This document shows positions 8,175 through 17,278 of a stretch of DNA of 64,000 nucleotides, one piece after another. Each line of letters begins with the position of its first letter. Position 1 is the first letter of the stretch. Below the pieces are notes generated by a model, which did not search any database, was not told the DNA's origin, and saw nothing but the letters and a program-made list of their open reading frames with translations. The translations under genes and the position numbers were made by a program. Source of the DNA: Lewinellaceae bacterium (GTDB taxonomy: Bacteria; Bacteroidota; Bacteroidia; Chitinophagales; Saprospiraceae); NCBI GenBank assembly GCA_020636375.1, contig JACJXZ010000012.1, positions 62,001 through 126,000 of the forward strand, in the 5' to 3' direction.

Positions 8175-10751
8175 TTAAATGCCAGGAATTCCAGAATCTT
8201 TCTTAGATGGCGTACGGCCTAGCATGCGTTCCATTCTTTCCATAAATTTGTAGGCCTGCCTGACCTTTGGAAGATACGCCTGCGCCGCAGCTTCGTTGGG
8301 GAGGTTCGATGGAATAGCCCGAAGCGTTTCAATGTGTTGTTGTGCCTCCCGAATCAGCCCGTCATCGGAACACTCCCGAATCAGCCCTTTAAATTTGTCA
8401 ATGATATCCTGAACAAACATGGGCAGGATCAAATGCAAAGGAGGCCTTTCCCCTTTCTCTTTTGGAGCGATCGTTTTTTTTATGTGTTCAAGGAGACTCT
8501 TTATGGCCTGATAAGCTTCTGACAGGCTCTGCTGATTCTGATTCGTATAAGCTTGGTATCCTTCCCCTTTCCGCGTTTCCAGGTTTTTCAGGATATCGTC
8601 GGCATTGGATATCTTCGGCATGTTATCATGGATCATGCTTTCAACTTCGTTTACCAAATCGTCAAATTGTTCCCTGGGAGGTTTCAGGTTATCGGTTAGG
8701 GCGCCCATTTCGGCGATTTCCTTTTCCAAATCCTTCATTTTTTGAAAGGCCACTGCGTCATCTCCGGTATCCAAAGCCTTCTCAAAATCTTTGACAATTT
8801 TATTGACCTTTGCTTCGGCCATCTTTCTTTGCGGTTTGCTGAGTTCCTGTTTGGAAGCATTAAACTCCTTCTGAAGTTTTTCCAAAACCGTTCTGTCGGG
8901 CGGCGGCGGCGGCGGCGGCGGTTCCAATTCCATGTGAAAAGGATCTAAATCTCCTACCTGAGCTGCTATTTCCAGATTGCCCTTTTCATCCATGAATAAT
9001 TCAAAATCGATCTTGGTGCCCAACGCTTGTTCTTCTTCAAATTCATAAAATACTTTTTTAATTTCTATAGCCCCCTGATGCAAATAAAAAAGGACATAGT
9101 CCGGATTGGTAGTCGTGATAGGTACAGGCGATTTTACTTTGCAGGGGAGCGAAACGCCTTTATCTAAAATGGTTAGTTCCTCCTGTTGCCCCTTACTGTT
9201 TTTCACATACATCCAAATAGGTTGGGCATTGATGCTTACGCCTTCTTTATCAATGTGTTTTCCCTGGCCTACCGACCGGCTGAAAGTACTGACCGTTTCT
9301 CCGCCCGGGTCTTTCAACTGCAATACCAGTTTAGAGGCAAAACCATCCTGCAATACGATGTCCTCAAAAATAAAACTGCCTTTATCTCCCAGTTCCACAT
9401 CTTCCAGGTCGTCTTCGTCCTGAAATAAGGTAAGGCTATACCCTTCAAACGAAGTTTCAGCCCCGTCGGTGGCATACACCCTGCCTTTAATCTGATAATC
9501 CTCTATCCCAGAAATGGAAGCACCTTCAATATGCAAAGAAATGTTTTTTTCCTCGTCTTGATAAATCAGGCCACCTTGTGAAGCAGCCAGCAATGCCGCT
9601 CCCATAGCTACACATTCATCAGGGGATTCCTGAAGTACTTTAGCAGATTTGGCCCGGCCCTGCTTTCCCTCTTTGGCACAAAGGTTTTCAGTAACCATGT
9701 TCTTAACGTAGGGAATCCAGGTGGAGCCCCCTACCAATAAGATATGATCGACATCCTGTAAGCCTTTAAACGTACCCTTAGCTTTTTCCATAGCATTCGC
9801 AACTGCCTCTTTGCAAATCTCTATGGTTTTGGCAACATCTTCTTCAATTAATTTTTCAAAGGCTGACCGGGTGATTTTCTGTTCTACAATAATAGTATTG
9901 CCGTCCTTATCTTTCAACGGGCAGGAAGAATCTGCAAACAGGAATTGGTCTTCGGAGGACAAACGCTTTTTGATGCCTTCCGCTCTTTGGGCAAAATAAT
10001 TGAACCTGGCCTTATCCTCTGGGTCTTTATCTACTTCCAGTTTCATATTATACTTCCCTTCATCCATTTTCCGGATAATGTAACTGGCCAAAGCCCGGTC
10101 AAAAGTATCGCCTCCCAAAAAATTATCTCCGGCAATTCCCAACACGCTGAACGTACCCCCTTCTCTTTTTAAAATAGATACGTCAAAAGTTCCGCCTCCC
10201 AGGTCGTAGACCATAAATATCCCATCTTGAATATTGTGCTTCCAGCAATAATAAATAGCAGCAGCGGTTGGTTCATGTAATAAGGTTAAGGTTTCCAGGC
10301 CGGCCATTTCGGCAGCTTTCCGGGTAGCTTCAATTTTTGGGTTGTCAAAATAGGCGGGGATGGTGACGATTGCTCTGTCGACCGGATAAGAAATCTCGTT
10401 AATATTCAATTTGTCGGCGGCCAATTCCTCCCCACAGGCCTTGAGGAACCTCAATATCTCCGCCGATATTTGCTCGGGTTTATATTCTTTCCCGGCGTGC
10501 CGGACGGTTTTGTCCAGGCCCATTTCCCTTTTGATAGAACTGATTGGAGAAGGGGAACGGTGGTAGGTCAACAACACATCATCTCCGACTTTGAACCTGC
10601 CGTTGGCTTCATCCCATTGTACCAAAGAGGGGATGGTTGCTTTTCCGCTTTCATTGTGCCACAACAATATTTCGTTGTCATTGACATCCATTACACCGAT
10701 CAATGAACGGGTAGTCCCGAGGTCTATCCCAAAAGCTTTGCTTATCTTCAT
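8175..10751 (-). CDS. Hsp70 (DnaK-family) chaperone, divergent C-terminus
   Basis: 858 residues, longer than DnaK (~640). The ATPase domain is intact: phosphate-1 GIDLGTTRS at 8-16, phosphate-2 VYDLGGGTFDVSIL near 200, and the adenosine motif ILLVGGSTWIPYV near 345. The substrate-binding half is hard to align, and an eight-proline run near residue 610 (encoded by a GGC/GCC microsatellite at about 8898-8925) separates it from a long helical lid extending to the end. It is not the housekeeping dnaK: the substrate side is diverged and the gene lies within a conflict array. The start is 2 bases after the GrpE-like stop. With the GrpE-like and J-like genes immediately upstream, this makes a private chaperone set. 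Confidence 0.93.
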   Translation of the reverse strand: MKISKAFGIDLGTTRSLIGVMDVNDNEILLWHNESGKATIPSLVQWDEANGRFKVGDDVLLTYHRSPSPISSIKREMGLDKTVRHAGKEYKPEQISAEILRFLKACGEELAADKLNINEISYPVDRAIVTIPAYFDNPKIEATRKAAEMAGLETLTLLHEPTAAAIYYCWKHNIQDGIFMVYDLGGGTFDVSILKREGGTFSVLGIAGDNFLGGDTFDRALASYIIRKMDEGKYNMKLEVDKDPEDKARFNYFAQRAEGIKKRLSSEDQFLFADSSCPLKDKDGNTIIVEQKITRSAFEKLIEEDVAKTIEICKEAVANAMEKAKGTFKGLQDVDHILLVGGSTWIPYVKNMVTENLCAKEGKQGRAKSAKVLQESPDECVAMGAALLAASQGGLIYQDEEKNISLHIEGASISGIEDYQIKGRVYATDGAETSFEGYSLTLFQDEDDLEDVELGDKGSFIFEDIVLQDGFASKLVLQLKDPGGETVSTFSRSVGQGKHIDKEGVSINAQPIWMYVKNSKGQQEELTILDKGVSLPCKVKSPVPITTTNPDYVLFYLHQGAIEIKKVFYEFEEEQALGTKIDFELFMDEKGNLEIAAQVGDLDPFHMELEPPPPPPPPDRTVLEKLQKEFNASKQELSKPQRKMAEAKVNKIVKDFEKALDTGDDAVAFQKMKDLEKEIAEMGALTDNLKPPREQFDDLVNEVESMIHDNMPKISNADDILKNLETRKGEGYQAYTNQNQQSLSEAYQAIKSLLEHIKKTIAPKEKGERPPLHLILPMFVQDIIDKFKGLIRECSDDGLIREAQQHIETLRAIPSNLPNEAAAQAYLPKVRQAYKFMERMERMLGRTPSKKDSGIPGI

Positions 10752-10753
10752 TG

Positions 10754-11227
10754 TTAGGGATTTTTAAGTTTTGCAGGAGTCAAAATTTGAATTTCTCCTC
10801 TGATAATCAACTGTTCGTTTTGAAATACCGCCGGGCTGATCATTTTGCCGACCATGGCCACCTCCACTTCGTCTGATGGCAATTGGGTAATGGCTCGGAA
10901 GTTTTTCCCAACCGTTTCTGTCAAAGGAACCGAACCGATTTCCTCTAGTTTGATATGGAGCCGGGCAAAAGCGGCTTCTATATTTATCACAGCCGTTTTT
11001 AACAGGGCAGCCCACTCCTGGTTCAGCACATTAGTTTCATCCAATGCCGCCAAAGCCTGCTTCATATGCCAAAACTGCCGGGCGATTTCTGCGACTTGTT
11101 TCAGCATAAAATCATACCGATCCTTTTCATCCTTCATCAATCCGGTTCTTTCTTTAAGCTCCTTCATGCTCAGTTTTTCCAATAATTGGAGCGGCGTAAA
11201 TTTGGGGGTAAATACAGCGTCATTCAT
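10754..11227 (-). CDS. GrpE-like nucleotide-exchange factor (divergent)
   Basis: 157 residues. An N-terminal helix rich in Lys/Glu is followed by helices ending in a compact C-terminal beta segment. The segment around EEIGSVPLTETVGKNF, then VEVAMVGKMISPAVF and LIIRGEIQIL, follows the GrpE pattern (a conserved E/L-G-hydrophobic, VG-x-x-F, then VVEV...G and a closing R-A/G-x-hydrophobic strand). Overall similarity is weak and I could not confirm it by profile search. GrpE proteins release ADP from Hsp70, and this gene is immediately upstream of the Hsp70 gene, 2 bases away, which strengthens the call. It overlaps the J-like gene by ATGA. Confidence 0.6.
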   Translation of the reverse strand: MNDAVFTPKFTPLQLLEKLSMKELKERTGLMKDEKDRYDFMLKQVAEIARQFWHMKQALAALDETNVLNQEWAALLKTAVINIEAAFARLHIKLEEIGSVPLTETVGKNFRAITQLPSDEVEVAMVGKMISPAVFQNEQLIIRGEIQILTPAKLKNP

Positions 11228-11730
11228 AATTCCTTGAGTTTAATAATAACTGGAATACGGATTTTTGAATCCTGTTTTGTTTGAATTTCCCGGTTTTTTA
11301 TTTTTGCTATCCCTTCCTTTTTTTCTATTTCTTTAAATTCATCCTCATGCTTAAAGAGCCCGATCTCGCTTCTGATCAGCGCATGCAAGCCTTCAGATAG
11401 CTCATCGGTTTGAATGGGTTCTTCTTCTACCTGGAGTTTATATTGAAGAAAAGCATCCTGTAGGGTTTCTTCGTTGAACTGGGGGCTTTTCTTGTTATAT
11501 TTTCGAAGAAATTTCAATTCCCCTTCCGTAAAACTCAAGGAAGGGATGGCCGTAAGGAAAGCCGGGAAGATCAATTCCAGGTTATGGCTGAGTTTCTCTT
11601 TAGCCGTCCTGGCAATTCGCTCTTCCTCGGTGCCTTGCCTGCCTAAAAGTTCAGCTCGCTTGCTGATCTCGCTCTTGCTCGCCGTAGCAGGCAAACTCAG
11701 CGTGATGTAGGGATTACGCCATTCTTTCAT
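11224..11730 (-). CDS. degenerate J-domain-like protein
   Basis: 168 residues. The N-terminus (WRNPYITLSLPATASKSEIS) reads like J-domain helix I and the start of helix II (NPYxxLGLPxxAsxxEI), but the HPD tripeptide that stimulates Hsp70 ATPase in true J proteins is absent; the loop there is LGRQGTEEE. The remainder is helical with charged repeats and no zinc-finger or Gly/Phe region. Its place directly before the GrpE-like and Hsp70 genes, joined to both sides by 4-base ATGA overlaps, is the best support for a co-chaperone role. It could instead be an unrelated helical protein that happens to begin this way. Confidence 0.5.
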   Translation of the reverse strand: MKEWRNPYITLSLPATASKSEISKRAELLGRQGTEEERIARTAKEKLSHNLELIFPAFLTAIPSLSFTEGELKFLRKYNKKSPQFNEETLQDAFLQYKLQVEEEPIQTDELSEGLHALIRSEIGLFKHEDEFKEIEKKEGIAKIKNREIQTKQDSKIRIPVIIKLKEL

Positions 11731-14700
11731 AATAAATTTTTTATATCTTTTAAATCTTTCCCAATAACTGAATAAACTTCTGTTTCGGGAGATATTAATT
11801 TGCGCATCTTCTGGAGGTTGGCAAGCCCTGCTCTGGGGGTCATATTGCCCTTATTCAGCAACTCAATATACTTATTCCGATAAATCCAGAATATGTTCTC
11901 GTGTTTAGAGTCCCATTTCACCACTTCTTCCATAGATTCAAAAGGTTTCAACTGATTTTCTACTAGCGCTTTAAAATAAAAATGCTGAGCCAGCGCCTGG
12001 TTTTCCTGCAAAAAATCGTATTGCACGCCAGCCGTAGAAATGCGTTTTAATTTATCTGCATATTTATTCGAATACGCTTCAAAAGTCTTTAGGATTAATT
12101 CAGCGGTTTTGCTTTTTTCCTTGATCTTGTAATCATCGCCTTCCAAATCAGCATGGTTCCTGTTCCATTGATTGGCATATTTAAGCCCCAAAAACAGCAA
12201 ATCTTTATGTTCCGGAAAAATTTCGAGAACGCGGTCGACGATACTCAACCCTTTTGCATAGTCAAATTCGTATTTCCCCTTTTGTTCATCCGTAGGCGGC
12301 ATTTCGCCTTCCAAATTCCCTTTTCTGTCTTTTATCCAGTTATCCAACCCCTCTCCAAGCACCTTTTGAATGGCAGTTCCCCTGGCAGGATCAAAAGAAC
12401 TTTCTGGAATATTCCATCGGCTTGCCATATCTTGTTCCTGATTGGAAACTGCCTGGATTTGTTCGGCATACAATTTGGCCAGTTCAATTTTATTGCCGAC
12501 AAAAAAGCCCATCAACTGATCCAGATACAAACTGCCTATCCAATGGTATATTCCGGTATTCGAAAAGCCTTTGGCTTCCTCCAGGAATTGTTGCGGCTCA
12601 GAAAGTTGTTTCCGCTGATTCACGAACCACTCTGAAAACCCCTTATGGCAATACATCCGGAGCCTGAATTTGGTCAATTGAAGAAATAAGGGCTTATAAA
12701 TTTGGTTCACCATAATTTTGGGTTGCTGTTCTAGATATTCAAGCCAGCAACCGTAAACAGCAATAACGTGGGCTAAGCGGTCCAATACTATTTCTTCTTT
12801 TTCCTCAACATAAGCATCTGCTTTCTGGATGAGGTCATTTAATTGATGGGGAAAACCAAGTTCTTCCAAAAGCGCTTCTGACAGGTTGGCCAGTATTTCT
12901 GGATTCTTTATCTTCAATATGCCGGCCAGGGAATCGCCTACCCGTTTGTGGTTTTTTGTGATGCGCTCCAAGCTCTTAAGGGCATCAACTTCCTCTTTTC
13001 TGATCAGTTCATCATTTGATTTATCCAGGAATTGGAGCAAAGGCGGGATTTTTTGTTGCAAAAAAGCCCTGCCCTCCGCCGGGTCTTTCTTTTTCAGTTC
13101 ATCCAGCAGAGCCTTGAGCGACTTCCTGGCTAAAAAAGCCCCCCATTTTCCATTTGCCGGCGCATCTTTCAATTGATCAATAAAACCGGCATCTTTAGCT
13201 TCTACTGCTTTAAGCAAGGTACTGTAAGCGGGATCTAATACTTGGATCAACAGTTCTTTGAGTTCGTCAATTTCTTCGCTTTCTGTAGTGTTCATTACCT
13301 GTTGAAGCAATTTGGCAATAAGGCTTGGTCTGAGGTTCTTAATTTGGATGCCTCCCTGATTGGCAAATTTCAAAAGCGCTTCCAACTTGTAATTCTCGCT
13401 GAGTACAGACAGTTGTATCCCCCACGAGATGAGCGCTGATCGCAAGCTGCTTTTTGTATTGCTTTTTACAAAGGTCAATAAAATCTCGACAGCCTCTTTG
13501 AATTGCTGTTCTTTGACATGAGCAAAGAGTTTCATCAGGAGAATATCTGCCCGGGCATCCTTCTTCCCGAATTGGCCGACCATGTCCATTACTGTTTTGT
13601 GGTCTTCCAACTCCCAGGCTTTATACAAAATCACGAGTTTGAATACAGGATGTTCCGGTTGATAGATGGCATGGTACCGTTTGTATATTTCCGAAGCGGG
13701 CAACCCGCTGTTCAAATCCGAGTAAAACTGCGTAGCGTAGAAGGCCTCTTTTGAAGTTCCTACATTGGATAATAAAGTTTCCAGAACGTCAGGGGCCACA
13801 TTGGTGTCCGGATTGAGTTGAGCCAGCCTTTGCGCTGATATTGTTTTGACTACTTCGGATTGGTAACTTTCCGTCCAGCCCTGTATTTCCTGAAGATACG
13901 CTATCATCCGGTTCAGGTCTTTTTCGCAGCTAGCTTTTCGGATAAGCCACCATTTCTGAGCAAAATCCGGATAGTCCCTGTATTGGGGAAATCTTACGAT
14001 GCCATTGAGTTGCTCGGCCATGTCACTCAACAAGTTTTTCAAAGAACCTGTTGAGTGTTGGAGCAAGTCCTTAGCTTCCGTCAACTCTTTCTTCTGGCCC
14101 TCATCCAGAAAATGCCCCGAGTACAACGCAATGTTGACAAGCGCTGCTTCGGTAGGGACAGCTTTGGCGAACAAACACCAAGCCAATAATTCTGCGGCGC
14201 CAGCGGATAGTATTGGTTTAAGAGCAGTCAAATGAGCAATAGCCTGGCCGATCTGACCCGTAGTGGCCAACGACTGCGCCCACATCTCTTGCCACTGGCT
14301 TGGCCCTGGAAACCGAAGGCACAATTGATAAAACAGACCTATGGCCTGATGGAAATCCTCGTTTCCAAATGCTTTTTGAGCCAGCAAAAACAAAACAAAG
14401 GGGATGCCTTTTGCATGTAGAGCAATGGCCTCTTCTCGCGAGTCCATATATTGTGATTCATCCTGGAAGTACTGTGTTGCGAGTGCGCAGAACCTTTGCT
14501 CGTTCAGATGGACGTTTGCCTCTTCCAATTGTGGGCTCAAATCTGTCAGTTTTTCGGGTTCCCGGCTCAGGACAGCATGTCTGATCTGGCAAAGGAAATC
14601 GTTTTCCGTTTGAGGGGCTTGATGCAAATCTGGGTGGGAAATGCCTGACAAGGCATTCAACCGGTTTTGGGCGTCTTTCTGAAGCTCTTTCGGAAAGGTT

Positions 14701-15920
14701 TTAACCTTCTGTTCAGCAGCATTTTCACCTTCTTTCAGAAAGGTCAATTCTACAATCCAGGGGGCGATATAGTTTTTTGTTTTGAAAGTGGCTACAGAGG
14801 CATAAAGTATTTTTTCATATTTTCCAATGTCCGGATTCTCTTGGTATGGAAATTCCCGAATGCCGAATTGATCGACATAGGCTCTCCAGGGGCCAACGAC
14901 TTCCCGATATAAATTTTCGAGGTCCATTTGCAGGTATTTGGCGGCATAGGCCGCGTAAACAACCAGCATGAACGCATAAAGGGGGGCCGGGTATTGATTC
15001 CTTATCGGGCTTACAACCGCTTGTTTTCCGATATCGGGGTATTGCCCTTTTAAAGAGGCGACAAAAGCTTTGACAATCTTATAATACTCCTTGCTCCAAA
15101 CTGCTTCAATGGTGCCATTTTGTTGCTCCATTTCTGTTAATACGTCCATTTTTAGCGATATGGCCGCTATGAAAAATTGAATTTCTCTGGCGAAAGGGCT
15201 TGAAAGGGCAGCAAAATATTGGAAAAATTCATCATCCAAGCTATGTTGGTCCAACACTTTATACCGGCCTCTCCACAAACCCACGGCCAGCTCAGAGGCT
15301 TTGCCCCATTGAGTGTTGGACGCATGATTCATCAACCATTCCAAAAGTGTTTTATTTTTGGAATATCCAGGTTCTGAGAAACCGGCGCATATAATAGGCA
15401 CAAATTGAGGGAAAGCATATTGCTGTAATAGTTCCAACCCTCCTGCCCGGGAAAGCACTTGATTGTAATAATCCCGAGCAAGCAAAGAAGAAGGATTTAA
15501 GCAACTATAGATCACCAACGAAACTTCCGTATGAGCAGATTCCAGAAATTTTCTCACAAACCGCAGCAAATCTTCGTCAAAAGAAAACTGCCGGCTGACC
15601 TCACACAGGTTTTTGCACAAAGACACCACTTCGGCTTCATGGCTTTGAACAGAGTGGATGGCCCCAAAAGAAATATACTGGCTAAGCGCTTCGGCTGTAG
15701 TTTTATCGATAGAACTATAAGGTGCATAATCCAATATCAGTTGAAGGCTTTGCAACCATGCCGTTTTGTCGGAACTTGTAAAGCGCTTCTGAGCAGCTTT
15801 GATCGCCTTCATTTTTCCTTTCATCACAGAAAACCGTCCGGCAAATGAAGCCTCCTTTTCAACATCGGTCAGAAGCTGGTCCATATCCAGGGGCGTATTA
15901 AATAAGCTAAAGCTGGCCAT
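11727..15920 (-). CDS. giant helical-repeat protein, unknown function
   Basis: 1397 residues from ATG 15920 (a TTG at 15929 overlapping the kinase stop would add three residues). No signal peptide or membrane segment. The sequence is almost entirely alpha-helical with many TPR/HEAT-like helix pairs, for example QKAFGNEDFHQAIGLFYQL and AWELEDHKTVMDMVGQFGKK, and no conserved catalytic triad or P-loop that I can see. The size and solenoid character suggest a scaffold or a recognition platform for the kinase and unfoldase encoded just upstream. It overlaps the next gene by ATGA. I do not recognise the family. Confidence 0.75.
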   Translation of the reverse strand: MASFSLFNTPLDMDQLLTDVEKEASFAGRFSVMKGKMKAIKAAQKRFTSSDKTAWLQSLQLILDYAPYSSIDKTTAEALSQYISFGAIHSVQSHEAEVVSLCKNLCEVSRQFSFDEDLLRFVRKFLESAHTEVSLVIYSCLNPSSLLARDYYNQVLSRAGGLELLQQYAFPQFVPIICAGFSEPGYSKNKTLLEWLMNHASNTQWGKASELAVGLWRGRYKVLDQHSLDDEFFQYFAALSSPFAREIQFFIAAISLKMDVLTEMEQQNGTIEAVWSKEYYKIVKAFVASLKGQYPDIGKQAVVSPIRNQYPAPLYAFMLVVYAAYAAKYLQMDLENLYREVVGPWRAYVDQFGIREFPYQENPDIGKYEKILYASVATFKTKNYIAPWIVELTFLKEGENAAEQKVKTFPKELQKDAQNRLNALSGISHPDLHQAPQTENDFLCQIRHAVLSREPEKLTDLSPQLEEANVHLNEQRFCALATQYFQDESQYMDSREEAIALHAKGIPFVLFLLAQKAFGNEDFHQAIGLFYQLCLRFPGPSQWQEMWAQSLATTGQIGQAIAHLTALKPILSAGAAELLAWCLFAKAVPTEAALVNIALYSGHFLDEGQKKELTEAKDLLQHSTGSLKNLLSDMAEQLNGIVRFPQYRDYPDFAQKWWLIRKASCEKDLNRMIAYLQEIQGWTESYQSEVVKTISAQRLAQLNPDTNVAPDVLETLLSNVGTSKEAFYATQFYSDLNSGLPASEIYKRYHAIYQPEHPVFKLVILYKAWELEDHKTVMDMVGQFGKKDARADILLMKLFAHVKEQQFKEAVEILLTFVKSNTKSSLRSALISWGIQLSVLSENYKLEALLKFANQGGIQIKNLRPSLIAKLLQQVMNTTESEEIDELKELLIQVLDPAYSTLLKAVEAKDAGFIDQLKDAPANGKWGAFLARKSLKALLDELKKKDPAEGRAFLQQKIPPLLQFLDKSNDELIRKEEVDALKSLERITKNHKRVGDSLAGILKIKNPEILANLSEALLEELGFPHQLNDLIQKADAYVEEKEEIVLDRLAHVIAVYGCWLEYLEQQPKIMVNQIYKPLFLQLTKFRLRMYCHKGFSEWFVNQRKQLSEPQQFLEEAKGFSNTGIYHWIGSLYLDQLMGFFVGNKIELAKLYAEQIQAVSNQEQDMASRWNIPESSFDPARGTAIQKVLGEGLDNWIKDRKGNLEGEMPPTDEQKGKYEFDYAKGLSIVDRVLEIFPEHKDLLFLGLKYANQWNRNHADLEGDDYKIKEKSKTAELILKTFEAYSNKYADKLKRISTAGVQYDFLQENQALAQHFYFKALVENQLKPFESMEEVVKWDSKHENIFWIYRNKYIELLNKGNMTPRAGLANLQKMRKLISPETEVYSVIGKDLKDIKNLL

Positions 15921-15925
15921 AATGA

Positions 15926-17278
15926 TCAATTTGATTTTAAAGTTGCGTCGAGCTTTTTCCTGACAATCCTTTCTTTAGAAGTATTCTTTGTCAATTGATG
16001 CAAGCTGATTTCTGCTTCGTATAAAAACACCTTTTCCTGGTTTGTAACAATTCCATACTTTTTAGCGTCCACGTCTTTGCGCAGCCGGAAGAAAGTTTCG
16101 CCAGCTTCCTTGTATTGCCCTAAGTGGGTCAAAGCTATACCAACGGACCTTGCCACAACAAGCATCTCTCCATTTTTCAATGCTCCTGTTTCAGGGGCGC
16201 ACTGTTGAAGGTACTTTTCGCCAAGCTTAGAAAGCAACAGGTATTCCTGTTTGTGCAGGGCATTCATCGCCTTGTTAAATAATTGCCGGCAGGCAGAATC
16301 TTCTTTATCTTCTTTCTTTGGCGGCTTAATAGCATCCAACAATTCGCCGGCATCTTTGTACCTGTCTTTTGCATCGAACTGCAGGCATTTTAGAATAATA
16401 TCACTGATCTCTTCCCGGCAGGTTGAGTTAAAATGCCGGGGTGATAGAGGACGGACCTCCTGTCGGCGTTTATATCGCCACTCTTTGGCCTCCGCATCTT
16501 CCCGGCCGTTTGGCGGCAGCTCATCATCAAAGGGATACTTCCCGGTAATCATTTGATACCAGGACACACCAATGGAAAAAACATCGGATGCGGCAATACT
16601 GAGCCCACTTCCTATTAGTGTTTCAGGGGCCATATATACCTGTGTGCCTGCCGTTCCTTTTGCCCAGCCATATGCATGGTTTAGCCGGTTAGCCAGGCCG
16701 AAATCGGTAATTTTTACTTTTTTGTCTTCCATCAGCATGATATTCTCCGGTTTGATATCCCTGTGGATGATTGGCGTTGAAAGCCGGTGGAGCGGTTTCA
16801 AGCCTTTGCAGACCTGTTCAATGTATTTCGTGGCTATCGTCTCTACCATTTTTCTTTCTTCGAACAGGCCGCACTCTTTGTCCAGGTCGCTACCCTTAAC
16901 CAACTCCATGACGATGTAACCTATTCGTTTTTTGGCGCCTTTATGTTCTCCTGTATCCTCTACTTCTGTGACGCCAAAATCATAAACCTTGGTAATGAGC
17001 TCTCTTGCTTCTACATCCTGTATCTCGGCCTCAAGCTTCATTTGAAGAATAGCTTCATTAAACAGCTCTCTTTCTTTTTTGGGGTCATTCCACATCTTTT
17101 GTTTGATGATCTTGATCGCAACATCTTTGATCTTTACGCCTAATCGCTGATGCCGGCCTTTAAAGACAAAACCAAATCCGCCTTCTCCGAGAAACCCGTC
17201 CGGATAGATATCATAGCGGTCTTCTATTGTTTTTCCCAATAATAGTTTTTTAATCGTTTCTCTGGTTAGTATTGACAT
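15926..17278 (-). CDS. soluble Ser/Thr protein kinase with C-terminal helical repeats
   Basis: 450 residues from ATG 17278, which shares one base with the upstream stop (TGATG); longer in-frame starts run into the ClpB-like gene. A complete Hanks-type kinase domain covers about 18-325: glycine loop GEGGFGFVFKG at 31-41, Lys56 in VAIKII, HRDIKPEN at 172-179 with catalytic Asp174, DFG at 192-194, and an APE motif in the activation segment (VYMAPET). The C-terminal ~120 residues form TPR-like helices. There is no transmembrane segment or PASTA domain, so it is cytoplasmic, unlike PknB-type kinases. Substrates are likely among the neighbouring gene products, which is inference. Confidence 0.95.
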   Translation of the reverse strand: MSILTRETIKKLLLGKTIEDRYDIYPDGFLGEGGFGFVFKGRHQRLGVKIKDVAIKIIKQKMWNDPKKERELFNEAILQMKLEAEIQDVEARELITKVYDFGVTEVEDTGEHKGAKKRIGYIVMELVKGSDLDKECGLFEERKMVETIATKYIEQVCKGLKPLHRLSTPIIHRDIKPENIMLMEDKKVKITDFGLANRLNHAYGWAKGTAGTQVYMAPETLIGSGLSIAASDVFSIGVSWYQMITGKYPFDDELPPNGREDAEAKEWRYKRRQEVRPLSPRHFNSTCREEISDIILKCLQFDAKDRYKDAGELLDAIKPPKKEDKEDSACRQLFNKAMNALHKQEYLLLSKLGEKYLQQCAPETGALKNGEMLVVARSVGIALTHLGQYKEAGETFFRLRKDVDAKKYGIVTNQEKVFLYEAEISLHQLTKNTSKERIVRKKLDATLKSN

